In this document: piece by piece, positions 16,279-20,445 of the stretch
Layout of the letters: each line of letters starts with the position of its first letter
Position numbering within the stretch: position 1 is the first letter of the stretch
NCBI GenBank assembly: GCA_015501075.1
Contig: JADNYJ010000560.1
Location: forward strand, 1-20,445
DNA length: 20,445 bases
DNA from: Gymnopilus junonius
Taxonomy: Eukaryota > Basidiomycota > Agaricomycetes > Agaricales > Galerinaceae
Direction of reading: 5' to 3'
Made by a program: the position numbers and the translations under genes
Notes under the pieces: generated by a model
The model's input: the letters and a program-made list of their open reading frames with translations, nothing else
Database searches by the model: none
What the model was told of the DNA's origin: nothing

Positions 16279-18754
16279 ATGCAACGCCGTTCAGCACGTT
16301 TACCACAACAACCGCCAAAAAACTTGGCTGAGGATGAGTTTATCCCGAAGACGAAGAATTGGACAAGGAGGAGGAGGGTGGAGCACTCCGTTAAAAAGCC
16401 CCAAAATAAGAAGCGAAAAACTCAGACGGTAATGCTGACGGCCAACCCCAGCCCAAAAACCGCGAGGTAAGCGTGGAATACTGAAAAGGATGGTCGAGAT
16501 GCCGTTGGACCTGCTCTTTGAGGTATGTCCGTCTTGAGGTGTACAACTCATACATCTCTGAAAGGGCTGACCGCTGTCGAAACAGATATTTGGCCGTCTT
16601 GAACCAGTTGACTTGCTGCACTTGGCCCGCACAACAAAAGATCTCCGAGCCCTCCTCATGAATCGCTCCGCCTCATCTATCTGGAAGCGGCAAGGGCAAA
16701 TATTCCCGGGCTTCCCGAGTGCCCTCAAGACCTATCCGAACCTCAATATGCCGATTTACTTTTTGGCAAGAACTGCGAGGTATTGTCGTCAGCTTTTCTC
16801 AACAGGAAATGCTATCTAACTTCATCCTCTGTCAGATCTGTGACCGCAATGTTACCAGCAGCATGCATCATGTTTGGTCTGCTCGCCTTCGAATCTGCAC
16901 GAAATGCGTGGAACAATCTTCAAGGTGTGTATAAACCTCAATCTCATCGCAGCTTTCTCGATAATCTTCAAACATAGGTTCCAGCGAGAAGACTACCGCA
17001 GTTCTGGCCCGCGGTTATCCCTCCCAATTGGAACCTCCTATTTTGACGATTATAGGCATGTTTTGCTTGAATTTGAAAACTTGTCTGTCGATCTCACCGA
17101 TTTTGCAAGGACGCCGTCGTGGTGCACTGTACTTCGATTCCGTAATAGATTCAACTTGGAAGGCGGAATATTCATCAGCGACAGACAAGAGCAAATGGTT
17201 GAAGGACAAGCTGCAAGAAAGGAAAGCAATAGATGATGTATGTCTTGTTTCTTCGATTGATGATACGCCTCCTTTCACACTGTCAACTTCTGTTTCAGCA
17301 TGCCAAAGCCTGCTCAATCTGGTTCCAAAAACTTCAAAAGCTGCGACAGCAAGAGAAAGAATCAATAATCGATGATCGCAAAGCTGCGTGAGTGGACATT
17401 ATCTTGTTCATGTAAAATCCGAGAAAATTTACCTGGTTCTAGTGTTGTACGACATATAGAAAAGCTCGGCTGGGCGGACGAACTGTCCAAAATAGGGCCA
17501 GGAGATATTAAGATCGAAGACAATCCTATAATTGTTAAAGCCTGCAAGAAAAATATTACGCAACAAGGTCAGTACCGGTACTATTTAAATTTTTATTAGA
17601 TACATGACACAGCGTGCCACAGTTCTCTCCGACTTGGAGGAAACCTTGAATTCTCTCATGGAACAACGAAAGCAAGCTCGACTGGAACTACGTCGCAAAA
17701 CTCTTTTGAAGCGACGTCTACGAGCGTTGCGGGATGTTTTACGAACCTACATATCAACTTTACCTGCGAACTCCCTGCATCCTAGCACTGGGGAGTTGTT
17801 CCGCATGCCTGACATTCGTGGCATGGTCTACGATGAGGAATCACACGAATCATTGGAGCCTGTGTTGGCAATGCTACCCCAATTAACTGTTCAATGGCAA
17901 GCAGACATTAAGGGGCAGCTGCTTAGCCTCATTAAGACAGCCAGGCCGGACTATACATTCGACCCGGACACAGTATTTAACCTGGCTACAACGTTCTTCA
18001 TCTGCTCGTCGTGTGGCTCATCGGTTTGTTTAAGGTACCCAGAAGTGCTCATGCATAAATGCGCAACCAACCTTGGCTATCAAAGTATTTCTGATCAGAA
18101 TTCTGAAGCCTATTATTTGGGCGATGCCGTCAGCGAAATCTTCTGGAACGCTACCGGTCGTATAAAATACCAGCAAGAGTACGTCAAGTCAATGGCTGAA
18201 ATCGTGCAGATGGCTGGCTTTGACCCAGCAACAACTTCAACTGCCGAAATGAATAGTGCGAACCCCATCTTTGAGTGTATCGGATGCAACGATGATTCTG
18301 TAGGTCGTGCAACGTTTTCGTGGCTTCAGGCGGTGTGTTTGTTCCTTGTTCCATATTTCTCAACTTGATAACGATTTTGAACTCTCTGATAATTAGGCTG
18401 TGCATAGCCAGGAGAGCCACTATACCAAAAAGTTGCAACTGGAATTAATGGAAGAAGAGCAAGCCGTAATCGTTAGACTCAGGTTGGAGGAGGAGATGGA
18501 AAGGTATAGAGCACGCAGTTATAATGGTATGGTCTGTGTCCATTGCAAGCGACCTGGCGGTGTTAGAGACCTCAAGGGTCATGTAAAGAAGGAGTATGTC
18601 TTCATTTCTTTCCTTCTCCTGTGTTTCATTGACTTCTGCTTTTTTCAGACATGGAAAATCCAAAGTCACAAAGGAGGATATCATACCATCGATTGACTTC
18701 AAGTCCGAAGTATCTTCCTTCCGCTTGTGGCCACCCAGGGACGATGATGAGTAG
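16279..18754 (+). CDS. F-box protein with Cys-rich C-terminal half, nine exons, several frame breaks
   Basis: Likely SCF substrate adaptor. My exons: 16279-16522, 16586-16779, 16836-16924, 16978-17237, 17299-17387, 17443-17567, 17613-18332, 18397-18593, 18649-18754. A basic N-terminus ([20 protein letters not shown]) leads into the F-box ([20 protein letters not shown], then [14 protein letters not shown]). A Cys pair region follows (ICDRN, then RICTKCVEQ), then a long helical middle, then [17 protein letters not shown] and a C2H2-like finger ([20 protein letters not shown] plus H). This layout is familiar from agaricomycete F-box proteins. Exons 7-9 are clean. Breaks: one-base losses at A5 runs 16416-16420 and 16455-16459, at CCCGGG near 16706, a change near 17130, and a phase mismatch at the exon 6-7 join. 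Either a decaying gene or one with sequence errors. Confidence 0.7.
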
Positions 18755-19185
18755 CGATCTGTTCCATTGAGTACTTTTAGGAGATTTTCAATTACTCCGA
18801 CTCGCGTCGCACGTATAACGCTCAGAATCTTTAGTATTGTTATGATTGTGTTCGTAAAGTACGACGCGATCGGAAATAAATGTTACTCAACTTACTACGT
18901 ACCTACTGCAATTACAATTGGCCCTTGACTACCACATAATTAGTGCGCACGAAATTGACTACCGTATATTCCGCCCAAAGGTAGGACAGCCGTTTGGGTC
19001 GTATGTCCGGGCATTTCACTCTTGCTTTCGGTTCAGGATTACGTACAGAGAAAGTTATCGGGATCGGACTCTAACAATTTCTTTACCAGATGAGCAGCCG
19101 CCCTAACGTCTACATTCTTCTCGAGCTTTGAGACCTTGGATTTCAAATTTCGGACGTCGAACAGAATCTTCAACGTAAGAGAAGG
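18755..19185. other. Spacer between convergent genes
   Basis: This lies between the stop of the F-box gene and the stop of the minus-strand gene, so it holds both 3' ends. No ORF with support; no repeat seen. Confidence 0.5.
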
Positions 19186-20429
19186 CTAAGTGGGGTACGA
19201 GTAGAAGTTATAAAAATCGGCTGCATTCAAATAAGATAGAAAAATATCCACAGCCACAACAGCATTTAACTCCTCGCTCTGCTCCATTTCATAGAATTCA
19301 ACGAAAACTCCAACCGCTTTCCTGAGTGCTGACGCGGCTTTCTGTGGGAACTGGGTTGGCAACTAGAGAACTGACTTTGAAATGCAAGAAGATATACATA
19401 CCAGATCGATAGGATACTGTGGACCATCGAAAGCCTTGAAAAACGTTTCAGTCCAGAAATGCCTGGGATTAAAAAAAGATAATTACAATGATCTAAACGA
19501 GCTCCATACGCGTCTGCCCGCCGGGTAATGATTTCAAGTAAGCCAATGTCTCTAGTCACTATAAGCCAACCCATCGTTCTGGACAAATCTAGTCTGGCTG
19601 TCATCACTGCGTTACTGTCTTTGCCACAGGGAACGTTTGGAGGTAACGGGTTATGTATGCCACAGAAGCTAAAGTGAGATAAGCTCCAACAACAGGAGTT
19701 TTTCTTTTCATTCCGTCAATCGTTTTGGGTGGTTCGTACTTAAAAGTCCGGGTGTGCGATACTGAAGTACTTTCACAGAGATCGTAAGACGATTTCAAAT
19801 TTCTGCTTGACTCTGTGGTAAACGAAAGCCGTAAGCTAAATGTCAGAAAGGATAAATAAGTAAAACGGACATACTCTGGTATAGGACCCGGTGAGATATC
19901 AAGGACTTCCTTAAACACGTCAAGCGCGACTTTCCGTGAGAGGGGATCCTCCAGAAGAGGTGAGATAGTGTCGACTGGAAGGTCTTCCTTTGCTTCGTCG
20001 ATACTCCAACGCCAGAAAAGTGGATCCGGGTCATAGGAACTATTAGCGCGAGGGTATAGAATTGATAAACAGTCCTCGTAATTAAAGTTGTATTCCTTGG
20101 CGTCGCCATCTTCGGTCTCCGTAAAACTTCGTCGCTGCCTTCATCTTCCTCCTTGTCCATAGAAACGTCGCTTGAATCGTCATCGAACAGACTATCAGGC
20201 TCTGTGGTCGAGGCTTCGATAGCGCAGGAAATGTTCATTGCACACCAATCGGAAATGTCGTTAAATATGAGAGGCACTGGTTCTCGAGCCGAGAGGAGAA
20301 TATGAACACGATCCACGGAAATTTTGTCTAGGTCTTTCAGCCAATCTGGGTCGCTTTCCTTTCTCTCGTACGAAGGCACTTGGTCAAAGTGTAGGCTAAT
20401 CTGAGCACCTGCTGGACGTAGTTGATCTC
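19186..20429 (-). CDS. Gene of unknown family, 5' end outside the window, with frame breaks
   Basis: I do not recognise the family. On the minus strand my exons are 20429-19875, 19812-19741, 19668-19510, 19462-19402 and 19350-19186, with GT-AG introns of 62, 72, 47 and 51 nt. The first exon starts right after an acceptor-like CACAG, so the true start lies beyond the edge. It reads RVHILLSAREPVPLIFNDIS, then an acidic stretch (SLFDDDSSDVSMDKEEDEGS), then EYNFNYEDCLSILYP. Later parts read SRTMGWLIVTRDIGLLEIIT, HFWTETFFKAFDGPQYPIDL, and a helical end with EFYEMEQSEELNAVVAVDIF, stopping at TAG 19186-19188. Breaks: T4 run (20123-20126), TGA at 19774-19776, TAA at 19741-19743 (a T4 run), and near 19608. 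Three read correctly if one base is added. No signal peptide is seen in the visible part. Confidence 0.55.
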
Positions 20430-20445
20430 CTGTGAGCTAACGTAT

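Noticed and set aside
16429..16451. Candidate 23-nt intron (GTAATG, CTGAC, CCCCAG) in the second F-box gene
   Set aside because: Too short to be spliced, and the resulting frame is not the one leading into the F-box.

Overview
The window looks like nuclear DNA from a filamentous basidiomycete, most likely an agaricomycete. The signs are many short GT-AG introns (about 47-65 nt), an exon-rich cytochrome P450, F-box proteins of the type expanded in mushrooms, a small secreted protein, and long T/C-rich spacers. Everything here is read by eye from the sequence. No database search was possible.

Layout. Positions 1-1470 hold a small coiled-coil ORF (copy 1) and a decayed fragment of a protein kinase gene. 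Positions 1640-2430 hold a 29-bp inverted repeat in otherwise uninterpretable sequence. A 13-exon P450 gene that reads cleanly throughout lies at 2717-5006. Two more coiled-coil copies lie at 5906-6118 and 6872-7125, with a cluster of three ACGCGT boxes between them. A large Ser/Thr protein kinase gene occupies 8178-12010; its catalytic core is complete but the N-terminal and insert part has frame breaks. After a 1.4-kb T-rich spacer comes an F-box gene (13411-14665) whose last third is broken by frame shifts. A small secreted protein gene lies on the minus strand (14924-15301), with a TATA box and a probable 5'UTR intron. A second F-box gene with a Cys-rich C-terminal half (16279-18754, nine exons, several frame breaks) may share a short ACGCGT-bearing promoter with a minus-strand ORF (15859-16125). 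A minus-strand gene of unknown family (19186-20429) runs off the right edge.

How the genes relate. The genes do not form an obvious pathway or biosynthetic cluster. Two themes stand out. First, local duplication: the kinase exists as one near-complete gene and one dead fragment that still carries an intron of exactly the same length, and the coiled-coil ORF exists in three copies, two of them upstream of kinase sequence on the same strand. Second, several genes carry one-base frame losses, many at short runs of one base. This means either decay or homopolymer errors in the sequence, and the two cannot be told apart from the window alone. The clean P450 gene argues against a uniform error rate.
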